From contig NZ_JALGRF010000018.1 of NCBI RefSeq assembly GCF_022815725.1, positions 1-52,644 of the forward strand: DNA of 52,644 nucleotides, read 5' to 3'. The stretch comes from Streptomyces sp. APSN-46.1. GTDB lineage: Bacteria; Actinomycetota; Actinomycetes; Streptomycetales; Streptomycetaceae. Of the stretch, positions 16,048 through 23,504 are shown in pieces (position 1 is the stretch's first letter; every line of letters begins with the position of its first letter). Below the pieces are notes generated by a model that saw only the letters and a program-made list of their open reading frames with translations, was not told the origin of the DNA and searched no databases. Both the position numbers and the translations under genes were made by a program.

Positions 16048-17496
16048 GTGACCAGCGAACAACCCGACACATCACGGGGCACACGACGGCGGCCGGCCTG
16101 GGCCATCGGCTCGATCGCCGCCGCCGTCCTGCTCGCGGGCGGCGGCACGGCGTACTGGGCGTCCACGGCCTACGGCGACGGCGCGGGCGGCGGCCGTACG
16201 GGGGAAAGCGCGGCCTCCGCGCCCCGCGTCGCGCCGAGCCCCTCGGCCCCGGGCATCGCCCCCGGCGAGCCCGACCCGTCCGGCGGCGCCGTGGTGTACC
16301 GGGCGGAGGCCAAGCTCCCGGAGGCCCCGGCCACCGCGCCCGCCTTCGCCGCGTCCGGCGAGGTCACCTCGGCGGAGGTGGCCCGGCTCGCGGCGGCACT
16401 CGGCATCGCGGGCGCCCCCCGGCTGTCCGGCGAGACCTGGCTGGCCGGGGAGGGCGCCGACGGCTCCGGACCCCGGCTGACGGTGAGCCTCAAGGCCCCC
16501 GGCACCTGGAACTTCAACCGCTTCCAGCCGGGCAACGGCGCCGGGGACGACTGCGTGCGCGGCAAGGACACCTGCGGCCCGGCCACGCTCCCCCAGGACG
16601 CGGGCGGCAACGCCGCCCAGGGCAAGCCGGTGAGCGAGGAGGCCGCGAAGGCCGCCGCGGCCCCGGTGCTCGCGGCCGCGGGCCAGGACGGGGCCAAGCT
16701 GGACGCCCGCCTCACCCAGGACTCTGCCCGGGTCGTCACGGCGGACCCGGTGGTCGGCGGGCTGCCCACCCAGGGCTGGTCCACCCGGATCACCGTGGGC
16801 ACGGGCTCGCAGGTGGTGGCGGGCAGCGGCGAGCTGAAGGCCCCCGTCCGCGCCGGCGAGCAGAAGGTGGTCGGGGCGGTCGAGGCGCTGGCCCGGCTGA
16901 ACGAGAAGGCGAAGGGCTCCGACGGATCCGGCCCCGGCCCCAGCGGCTGCGCGACCTCGGTCCCGCTGGAGCCGGACACCCCGGTGGGGCCGACGGACAC
17001 GCTGCCGTGCAACCCGGACCCCCGGCCCATGAAGCCGCCGCGGACCGAGACCGTAACCGGGGCCGTGCTCGGGCTCGCGCCCGGGACGGTGGACGGCTCC
17101 CGGGGTCTGGTGCCGGCCTGGCTGTTCGAGGTGGCCGGCAAGGGCGGCGCCCCGGGCCACACGGTGGTCCAGCCGGCGGCGGCCGACGGCAATGGCGGCC
17201 CGGCGCCCTCGGACCCGGCGCCCTCGGAGGGACGTACCGTGCCCGGATTCTCGTACAGGGAGGCCGACCGGAAGCTGACCGTGAACTTCTGGGGCGGCGT
17301 GTGCAGCACCTACGCCCTGGAGGCGCGGGAGCAGCCCGAATCGGTCTTGGTCAAGATCATCGACACCCCGACCAAGCCGGGCCAGGCCTGCATCATGCTC
17401 GCGCAGGAGATGACCGTCACGACGACGCTCCAGCAGCCGCTGGGCGACCGCAAGGTCATCGACGCGACCTCGGGCAAGCCGCTCCCCCACCAGTAG
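16048..17496 (+). CDS. Membrane-anchored extracytoplasmic protein of unknown function
   Basis: This 482-residue protein has a short cytoplasmic basic stretch and one helix (about residues 19-36, AWAIGSIAAAVLLAGGGTAYW). An outward Ala/Gly/Pro-rich linker follows, then two globular stretches. Two Cys pairs lie in the outer part (CVRGKDTC, and CATSV with PCNPDP), consistent with disulfides. I do not recognise a catalytic motif. The GTG at 16048 has GAAGGAG seven nt upstream. It is a single-gene unit ended by a strong terminator. Confidence 0.8.
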   Translation: MTSEQPDTSRGTRRRPAWAIGSIAAAVLLAGGGTAYWASTAYGDGAGGGRTGESAASAPRVAPSPSAPGIAPGEPDPSGGAVVYRAEAKLPEAPATAPAFAASGEVTSAEVARLAAALGIAGAPRLSGETWLAGEGADGSGPRLTVSLKAPGTWNFNRFQPGNGAGDDCVRGKDTCGPATLPQDAGGNAAQGKPVSEEAAKAAAAPVLAAAGQDGAKLDARLTQDSARVVTADPVVGGLPTQGWSTRITVGTGSQVVAGSGELKAPVRAGEQKVVGAVEALARLNEKAKGSDGSGPGPSGCATSVPLEPDTPVGPTDTLPCNPDPRPMKPPRTETVTGAVLGLAPGTVDGSRGLVPAWLFEVAGKGGAPGHTVVQPAAADGNGGPAPSDPAPSEGRTVPGFSYREADRKLTVNFWGGVCSTYALEAREQPESVLVKIIDTPTKPGQACIMLAQEMTVTTTLQQPLGDRKVIDATSGKPLPHQ

Positions 17497-17540
17497 GTCA
17501 GGGTCGGTAGGTCCCCGTCCATCCAGAGATCCGGGAACGC

Positions 17541-17578
17541 GAGAGGGCCGGGCCACCAGACGGTGGCCCGGCCCTCTC
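17541..17578. terminator. Strong bidirectional terminator
   Basis: A perfect 17-bp stem (left arm GAGAGGGCCGGGCCACC) with an AGAC loop sits between convergent genes. Confidence 0.85.
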
Positions 17579-17638
17579 GGCACTCGGGCTCTCGTGGTTC
17601 CTTGGGGATCCGTGGCGATCGTGTGGTGATCAGAGACG

Positions 17639-18466
17639 CTAGCCGCGGACTCCGCACAAGTGCAGCAGCGCCGCCACCCCGCGGTACGGATCGGTGCGGC
17701 CGGCGCGTTCCTCGGCGGCCAGCAGGAGCTCCAGCTCGTCCTCCGGCGGGAGATCCTCCCCGGCCTCGGTGCCGTCGGTGAAGATCCGCACTCCGTACCA
17801 GGCCTGCAGCGGCGCCCCGATTCCGGACAGCGTGGCGGTCAGCCCGGCCAGCCGGTCGGCCCGTACGTCCAGGCCCAGCCGGTTCGTGTAGTCGACGGTG
17901 TCGAAGGCGGCCAGCGCGCCCGACCAGTCGCCGTCCAGCCCGGGCCGCATGGCGAGCGCGTCGCCGTTGCGCACCAGCAGGGACAGCAGCCCGCCCGGCG
18001 CCAGCATCCGGGCCAGCCCGGCGAGCATCGCGTCCGGCTCGGGTACGTACATCAGCACCCCGTGGCACAGCACCACGTCGAAGCTGCCCGGCAGGAAGTG
18101 CGCGCCCGTCTCGCGGCCGTCGCCCTCCAGCAGGACGACCCGGTCCCGGATCCCGGCCGGTTCGCCGGCCAGGGCCTCACGGGCGACTTCCAGCATGCCC
18201 GGATCCATCTCCAGGCCGGTGACCTTGTGCCCGGCGCGCGCGAGGCGCAGCGCCTGGGTGCCCTGGCCCATGCCGACGTCGAGGACCCGCAGCCGCTGGC
18301 CCACGGGGAAGCGGTGCGCGATCTGCTCGTCCACCTGTCGGCCCACGAGTTCCTGACGGACGGCGTTGCGCAGTCCGCCCAGGCCCTCCAGCCACAGCCT
18401 CGCGCCCCCCGAGGCCCAGCCATGCGTGACGCTGCCCCCCGACGCTCCGGGCGTCCCTCGGCTCAG
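17639..18466 (-). CDS. Class I SAM-dependent methyltransferase
   Basis: A 275-residue Rossmann-fold methyltransferase. Motif I is VLDVGMGQGTQAL (about 61-73), followed by GLEMDPGML and the post-II strand FDVVLCHGVLMYV. The substrate is unknown. The start is odd. No ATG or GTG lies in frame near the family's usual N-terminus. The best candidate is a CTG at 18466 that overlaps the upstream stop as CTGA and follows GGGGAA. The next in-frame GTG would remove the conserved stretch before motif I. The gene is translationally coupled to the DUF3043 gene. Confidence 0.85.
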   Translation of the reverse strand: MSRGTPGASGGSVTHGWASGGARLWLEGLGGLRNAVRQELVGRQVDEQIAHRFPVGQRLRVLDVGMGQGTQALRLARAGHKVTGLEMDPGMLEVAREALAGEPAGIRDRVVLLEGDGRETGAHFLPGSFDVVLCHGVLMYVPEPDAMLAGLARMLAPGGLLSLLVRNGDALAMRPGLDGDWSGALAAFDTVDYTNRLGLDVRADRLAGLTATLSGIGAPLQAWYGVRIFTDGTEAGEDLPPEDELELLLAAEERAGRTDPYRGVAALLHLCGVRG

Positions 18467-19062
18467 GGCCGTTCCCCGCGCTTGACCTGCGGCTTGGGCA
18501 GGCGCAGTCGGCGCATCTGGAGGGTGCGCATCAGGCCGTACGCGACCGCGCCGCGGCGCGGCTCGTCGGCGAAGCGCTGGCTCAGCGCCTTGCGGAGCCG
18601 GATCACCAGGCCGATGGAGTCGACGATGATCAGCGCGATCACGCCGAGCCACAGCATCAGCGCGATGTTCTGGATCGACGGCACCCGCACCATGCTCAGC
18701 ACCAGGATGATCACCGCCAGCGGCAGGAACATCTCGGCGACCGAGAAGCGGGAGTCCACGTAGTCGCGGACGAACTTGCGCACCGGGCCCTTGTCGCGGG
18801 TCGGCAGATAGCGCTCGTCGCCGCTGGCCAGCGCCTCGCGCTGCTTGGCCATCTCTACGCGACGGCGCTCGCGGGCTCGCTTGGCATCCTCCTTGCGGTT
18901 GCCGGTCGAGGCCACGACGGCCTTGCGCTGCGACTGGGCCACAGCGCGCTTCGGCGTAGGTCGGCCCTTGGGGGCCTGCGGGTCACGGGGCTGCGAGAGG
19001 TCGGCGCTCACCTTGTCGGTGGCGGCGGCCTTCTCTTCCTTGGAGGAGCGGCTACCAAACAC
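18463..19062 (-). CDS. DUF3043-family membrane protein
   Basis: A 199-residue protein of the actinobacterial DUF3043 type. The N-terminal 100 residues are charged and Lys/Arg-rich (KRARERRRVEMAKQREAL). Two membrane helices follow (about 135-180), then a basic tail. Function is unknown. I chose the GTG at 19062: TAGGCT ends 8 nt upstream and there is no Shine-Dalgarno, fitting a leaderless message. The longer frame from 19194 is Arg/Pro-rich noise. It is divergent from pspA. Confidence 0.8.
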   Translation of the reverse strand: MFGSRSSKEEKAAATDKVSADLSQPRDPQAPKGRPTPKRAVAQSQRKAVVASTGNRKEDAKRARERRRVEMAKQREALASGDERYLPTRDKGPVRKFVRDYVDSRFSVAEMFLPLAVIILVLSMVRVPSIQNIALMLWLGVIALIIVDSIGLVIRLRKALSQRFADEPRRGAVAYGLMRTLQMRRLRLPKPQVKRGERP

Positions 19063-19397
19063 AAAACCCAAGCCTACGTGGTCGCGGGCACGGCCCCCAC
19101 CCCGGCGGGGAACGATCCGGCAACGGCGGGCGTCTTCCTCCTGTGAGGACCGTGTGGAGGGCCGAGAGGTCCTCGCGCACGGTTTCTCGCGCACGGCCGG
19201 CCCTCTCCCGCTCCCGCTCCTGCCCGAGCGGGTCGGGGGGCCACCTACTCCTTACGCCTGACAAGGCGGAGGAGCAGTCGTCCTGGAGGAGGAGCGCATC
19301 CGCACTCGAACAGTGCGGTAATGGAAGCAGGGCCCGTACTGTGGGTCCTGTCGGTGACCTGGAGCACAGTCCGTCTAGAAGGGGGCGCGCGAAGCCC

Positions 19398-20192
19398 ATG
19401 AGCGGTGTCATGAAGCGTATGGGGATGATCTTCCGCGCGAAGGCGAACAAGGCCCTGGACCGGGCCGAGGACCCGCGCGAGACCCTCGACTACTCGTACC
19501 AGAAGCAGCTGGAGCTGCTTCAGAAGGTGCGCCGCGGCGTCGCCGATGTGGCGACCTCCCGCAAGCGTCTGGAGCTGCAGCTGAACCAGCTCCAGAGCCA
19601 GTCCGCCAAGCTGGAGGACCAGGGCCGCAAGGCGCTCGCCCTCGGCCGCGAGGACCTGGCCCGCGAGGCCCTGTCCCGGCGCGCCTCCCTCCAGCAGCAG
19701 GTCAGCGACCTGGAGGTGCAGCACCAGACCCTGCAGGGCGAGGAGGAGAAGCTGACCCTCGCCTCCCAGCGCCTCCAGGCCAAGGTGGACGCCTTCCGCA
19801 CGAAGAAGGAGACCATCAAGGCCACGTACACCGCGGCCCAGGCGCAGACCCGGATCGCGGAGTCCTTCTCCGGTATCTCGGAGGAGATGAGCGACGTCGG
19901 CCTGGCCATCCAGCGGGCCGAGGACAAGACCGCCCAGCTGCAGGCCCGTGCCGGCGCGATCGACGAGCTGCTGGCCTCCGGCGCGCTCGACGACCAGAGC
20001 GGCCTGGGCTCCAAGGACGACATCCAGGCCGAACTGGACCGCCTCTCCGGCGGTACGGACGTGGAACTGGAGCTCCAGCGGATGAAGGCCGAGCTGGCGG
20101 GCGGCCCGTCCGCCCAGCAGCAGGCCATCGAGGGCGGCGCCCCGGGCACCGCCCAGCCGTCCCAGACCCAGCACCGGTTCGACAAGCAGTAG
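19398..20192 (+). CDS. pspA: PspA/IM30 family envelope stress protein
   Basis: This 264-residue protein is almost entirely coiled coil (about 25-220), as expected for the PspA/Vipp1/ESCRT-III-like family that binds and repairs stressed membranes. The N-terminus (MSGVMKRMGMIFRAKANKALDRAEDP) gives the amphipathic helix and the conserved early region. The C-terminal 40 residues are Gly/Pro/Gln-rich. An alternative ATG lies four codons further on. It is followed at 13 nt by pspAA. Confidence 0.93.
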   Translation: MSGVMKRMGMIFRAKANKALDRAEDPRETLDYSYQKQLELLQKVRRGVADVATSRKRLELQLNQLQSQSAKLEDQGRKALALGREDLAREALSRRASLQQQVSDLEVQHQTLQGEEEKLTLASQRLQAKVDAFRTKKETIKATYTAAQAQTRIAESFSGISEEMSDVGLAIQRAEDKTAQLQARAGAIDELLASGALDDQSGLGSKDDIQAELDRLSGGTDVELELQRMKAELAGGPSAQQQAIEGGAPGTAQPSQTQHRFDKQ

Positions 20193-20205
20193 GACGGGGC
20201 CCGTC

Positions 20206-20484
20206 ATGATTGTCCGCATCATGGGGGAAGGTCAGGTGAAGGTGGCCGAGAGCCACTTCGCCGAGCTGGACACGCTGGACGACGAGCTCCTGAAGGAGAT
20301 GGAGTCCGGCGACGAGGAGGGCTTCCGGCGGACGCTGGGCGCGCTGCTCGACGCGGTACGACGGCTGGGCGAGCCGCTCCCGGACGAGGCGCTGGAGCCG
20401 TCCGAACTGATCCTGCCCGGACCGGACGCGAGCCTCGACGAGGTCCGGGAGATGCTCAGCGACGACGGGCTGATCCCCGGCTGA
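20206..20484 (+). CDS. pspAA: PspA-associated protein
   Basis: This 92-residue small protein opens with MIVRIMGEGQVKV and has a predicted beta-then-helix layout with an acidic C-terminal half ending DDGLIPG. This matches the PspAA component that accompanies PspA in actinobacteria. The pair is taken to act together at the membrane; the mechanism is not known in detail. Confidence 0.88.
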   Translation: MIVRIMGEGQVKVAESHFAELDTLDDELLKEMESGDEEGFRRTLGALLDAVRRLGEPLPDEALEPSELILPGPDASLDEVREMLSDDGLIPG

Positions 20485-20542
20485 CAGGCCGAGTTCGGGA
20501 ACCGGAACCAAGGCGGAACGACGCGCGACGACGCGAGACGAC

Positions 20543-20580
20543 GCGACGGGCCCACCCCTTCCCGGGGGTGGGCCCGTCGC
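20543..20580. terminator. Bidirectional terminator after pspAA
   Basis: A perfect 16-bp stem (left arm GCGACGGGCCCACCCC) with a 6-nt loop, between convergent genes. Confidence 0.85.
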
Positions 20581-20584
20581 GCTG

Positions 20585-21370
20585 TCACGGCCCTGGCCCC
20601 GGCCCTGGCCCCGGCCTGTCCGCGATGGGCCGCTCCGGATCGGGGGTGCCGCCGATGAAGTTCTCGAACTTGCGGCGCGGCGCCGCCCAGCGCCGGTCGT
20701 GGTGGAAGGCGCGCAGCCTGGCCTTGGCCCGGGCCCGGGGGCGCTTCGCGTAGAACCTCTTCGCGTACGGGGAACCGGGCCGGGCCAGCCGGACCGCGCC
20801 GACCAGCGCCACGAGGGGGATGACCGTGCCGAAGAACGCGGTACGGGCCTTGCCCTTCCACAGGGCGATCAGGGCCAGGAAGAAGTTGGTGGCGGTGTTC
20901 ATGACGACGAGCCCCCGGCTCTGCCGTTCCTCGGCGGTCAGTTGGTCGACGCCGAACGGCAGGAACCCGCCCAGGACCAGGGCCACCAGGGCGGCGGTCA
21001 GCACCACGACCTCCACGCTCTTGCGGCCCTGCTCGCTCCAGTAGACGTCGTCGAGGTGCAGGATCAGCGCGAACTCGTCCAGGACCAGGCCCGCGCCCAG
21101 CCCGAAGAGCACGGCGGAGATGACGGCGCCGAAGCCGTGCCGGCCGCTGCCGATGGCGCCGAAGCCACCGATGATCACGAGGACCACCCCCGGCACCGCG
21201 TGGTGGATGTGGAGGCCGCCCGGGGTGACGTTCTTGAAGGGGCCCCTCCCGGCCCGGATCAGCCGGGTGATCAAGCGAGTGACCAGGAACGACAGTACGA
21301 ACGAGAGCAGGGCGAGGAGGAGCGGCAGCTTCCCCGGCTCGACGATGTTCCGGTACCACCAGTGACCCAT
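20585..21370 (-). CDS. Integral membrane protein of unknown function
   Basis: A 261-residue protein with about six membrane helices. It contains the polar cluster HIHHAVPG between helices 1 and 2 and LVLDEFALILHLDDVYW between helices 3 and 4. These conserved His/Asp/Glu residues near the membrane could bind metal, but I do not recognise a family with a known reaction. The C-terminus is basic and ends in a Pro-Gly dipeptide run encoded by a short tandem repeat at 20588-20612. Confidence 0.8.
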   Translation of the reverse strand: MGHWWYRNIVEPGKLPLLLALLSFVLSFLVTRLITRLIRAGRGPFKNVTPGGLHIHHAVPGVVLVIIGGFGAIGSGRHGFGAVISAVLFGLGAGLVLDEFALILHLDDVYWSEQGRKSVEVVVLTAALVALVLGGFLPFGVDQLTAEERQSRGLVVMNTATNFFLALIALWKGKARTAFFGTVIPLVALVGAVRLARPGSPYAKRFYAKRPRARAKARLRAFHHDRRWAAPRRKFENFIGGTPDPERPIADRPGPGPGPGP

Positions 21371-21440
21371 GACACCCCTCCCCCTTTTGGGACGTAATGG
21401 GTAATTTACCGTCCGGAGTCAACAGGTAGCGTTCTCGCCG

Positions 21441-22262
21441 ATGAGAGATTCGTTCGATGACACGCCGCCGGCCCCGCCCTCGGAACGCGCCTCCTTCGGC
21501 GACGGCCTGCGCTTCGCGTTCGGCACCCTCACCGTGCTGCCGGCCCGCATCACCCGCTGGGACCGCCCGGCCGCCCGTACCGGCATGGCCTGCGCCCCGC
21601 TCGCCGGACTGGTGGTGGGGCTGCTGGCCGCCGTACCCGGAGTGCTCCTCCTGCTGCTCGGCGGCGGTCCGCTGCTCGCGGCGGCGGTGACGGTGGCCGT
21701 ACCCGCCGCGCTCACCCGGGGCCTGCACCTGGACGGCCTGGCCGACACGGCCGACGGGCTGGGCAGCGCGAAGCCCGCCGAAGAGGCACTGCGGATCATG
21801 AAGCAGTCCGACATCGGCCCCTTCGGGGTGGTGGCGCTGCTGCTCATGCTGTTCATCCAGGTCGCGGCCCTGTCCGAGGCGTATGCCGACGGCTGGGTCC
21901 GCGGGGCGCTCGCCGCTGTCCTGGCGGCGGTCACCGCGCGGCTCGCGATGACCCTGGCCTCCCGCGAGGGCGTCCCGGCGGCCCGCCCGGAGGGCCTGGG
22001 CGCGACGGTCGCGGGCGTGGTCCCGCGCCGGGCGGCCGTCGCCGTCGCCGCGCTCACGCTGCTGGCCGCCACGGCCGCCGCCCTCCCGCTGGGGCTGCCG
22101 GCGGCCGCCCGGCACGCGGTGGCCGTCGCCGCCGCCCTGCTGGCGGCCCACCTCCTGCTGCGCCGCTGCGTCCGCCGCTTCGACGGGGTCACCGGCGACG
22201 TCTTCGGCGCCCTGTCCGAGGTAGCGGCGACCACGACCCTGGTGATCATGGCCCTCGGATAG
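21441..22262 (+). CDS. cobS: Adenosylcobinamide-GDP ribazoletransferase (cobalamin synthase)
   Basis: This 273-residue membrane enzyme joins adenosylcobinamide-GDP to alpha-ribazole in the last step of the cobalamin nucleotide loop. The signature LDGLADTADGLGS is present with its Asp residues, followed by MKQSDIGPFGVVALLL. Hydrophobic helices fill the rest. TAGCGT ends 8 nt before the ATG, suggesting a leaderless message. The partner genes cobU and cobT are at 28.6-31 kb, so the pathway is split within this window. Confidence 0.95.
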   Translation: MRDSFDDTPPAPPSERASFGDGLRFAFGTLTVLPARITRWDRPAARTGMACAPLAGLVVGLLAAVPGVLLLLLGGGPLLAAAVTVAVPAALTRGLHLDGLADTADGLGSAKPAEEALRIMKQSDIGPFGVVALLLMLFIQVAALSEAYADGWVRGALAAVLAAVTARLAMTLASREGVPAARPEGLGATVAGVVPRRAAVAVAALTLLAATAAALPLGLPAAARHAVAVAAALLAAHLLLRRCVRRFDGVTGDVFGALSEVAATTTLVIMALG

Positions 22263-22315
22263 TGCCCAGGTAGTGCCCGGGAAGCCGCCGGGTGACGGCG
22301 GGTAGGGTCAGGGCC

Positions 22316-23020
22316 GTGGAAGAGACGCCGACGCCGATCAGAGTCCTGCTCGCCGATGACCAGGCCCTACTGCGCAGCGCCTTCAAGGTGCTCGTCGACT
22401 CCGAAGCCGACATGGAGGTCGTCGGGGAGGCCTCCGACGGGGCGCAGGCTTACGCCCTCGCCCGCGAACGGCGCCCCGACGTCGTCCTCATGGACATCCG
22501 GATGCCGGGCACCGACGGGCTCGCCGCCACCCGGATGATCAGCGCCGACCCCGAGCTCGCCGCCGTGCGCGTGGTGATGCTGACGACCTTCGAGGTGGAC
22601 GAGTACGTGGTCCAGGCCCTGCGCGCCGGGGCCTCCGGCTTCCTCGGCAAGGGCGCCGAGCCCGACGAGCTGCTCAACGCGATCCGCGTCGCCGCCGCGG
22701 GCGAGGCCCTGCTCTCCCCGGCCGCCACCAAGGGGCTGATCGCGACCTTCCTGGCCCAGGCCAGCCGCGAGGCCGTCGACGCCGGGACCGGAGCCGCGCA
22801 TTCCGAACGGCTCGCCGCGCTGACCGGCCGGGAGCGCGAGGTCCTCGTCCACGTGGCCGCCGGACTCTCCAACGACGGCATCGCCGGCCGACTGGAGGTC
22901 AGCCCGCTGACCGTCAAGACCCACGTGAACCGGGCCATGGCCAAACTCGGCGCCCGCGACCGTGCCCAATTGGTGGTCATCGCGTACGAATCGGGACTCG
23001 TCCGCCCCCGGGCCGAGTAG
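22316..23020 (+). CDS. NarL/LuxR-family response regulator
   Basis: A 234-residue regulator. The receiver domain shows the acidic pair in VLLADDQALL, the phospho-acceptor Asp in DVVLMDIRMPGTDG, and a Thr in VVMLTTFEVDEY. A LuxR-type helix-turn-helix closes the protein (LTGREREVLVHVAAGLSNDG, then VSPLTVKTHVNRAMAKLG). I chose the GTG at 22316, as TAGGGT ends 7 nt before it; the GTG at 22292 has no support. No kinase is adjacent. The nearest histidine kinase, of matching class, is at 33732-34964. Confidence 0.93.
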   Translation: MEETPTPIRVLLADDQALLRSAFKVLVDSEADMEVVGEASDGAQAYALARERRPDVVLMDIRMPGTDGLAATRMISADPELAAVRVVMLTTFEVDEYVVQALRAGASGFLGKGAEPDELLNAIRVAAAGEALLSPAATKGLIATFLAQASREAVDAGTGAAHSERLAALTGREREVLVHVAAGLSNDGIAGRLEVSPLTVKTHVNRAMAKLGARDRAQLVVIAYESGLVRPRAE

Positions 23021-23504
23021 CGGCACGTTCCCGCAGTGCGGTCGCGTAATACAGACGCGGTATGCCGCGCGCATAGGAACGGGGTCTGCGAGCGATGCAG
23101 TGGCGTCCCGGCTCGGGACAGGGTGGGAGAGCCCTCGCGTACGTGCTCAAGAGAGATCCCACACCCATCCAGGCTGTCCCGCTTCAGCGTCTCTGATCAG
23201 CTGAGTGATGCTTTGCCAGACGTCACGCCTGGCGGCCGATCGTCTTCGCACCCTGGTTTCGGCGGGCCGCCTGGGCGGCCCGTCCGGTCCGTGTGAGTGC
23301 GTCCCTCCGGACGCTTACCGACCGGCCCGTGAAGGTCCGCCGGGGAGGGTGCGCGACGTCGCCTGGGCGCCGCGCGTGTAACCCCAACCGTACGGGCCTG
23401 TTGGCGTGCCGACGACCAGATCCACGGGAAGGCGCACCATCGGGGGACAGCTCACCGATTCCACTGCCCACGCGTAGCACTCCTGGTAATGCGGTCTTAG
23501 CGGC
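23021..23504. other. 484-bp stretch without a recognisable gene; probable rearrangement scar
   Basis: No frame here gives a protein I recognise. A hairpin with an 8-bp stem CGGGCCGC/GCGGCCCG at 23263-23282 could terminate the regulator transcript. The right edge is abrupt: in the frame of the downstream transporter, codons match the family only from about 23505, and a TAA lies at 23487. The stretch has unusual composition for an intergenic region, with several runs of lower GC near 23040-23200. I see no terminal inverted repeats or transposase motif. Confidence 0.5.

Noticed and set aside
22977..23168. Small minus-strand open frame in the scar considered as a transposase remnant
   Set aside because: No DDE, HUH or recombinase motif and no terminal repeats could be seen.
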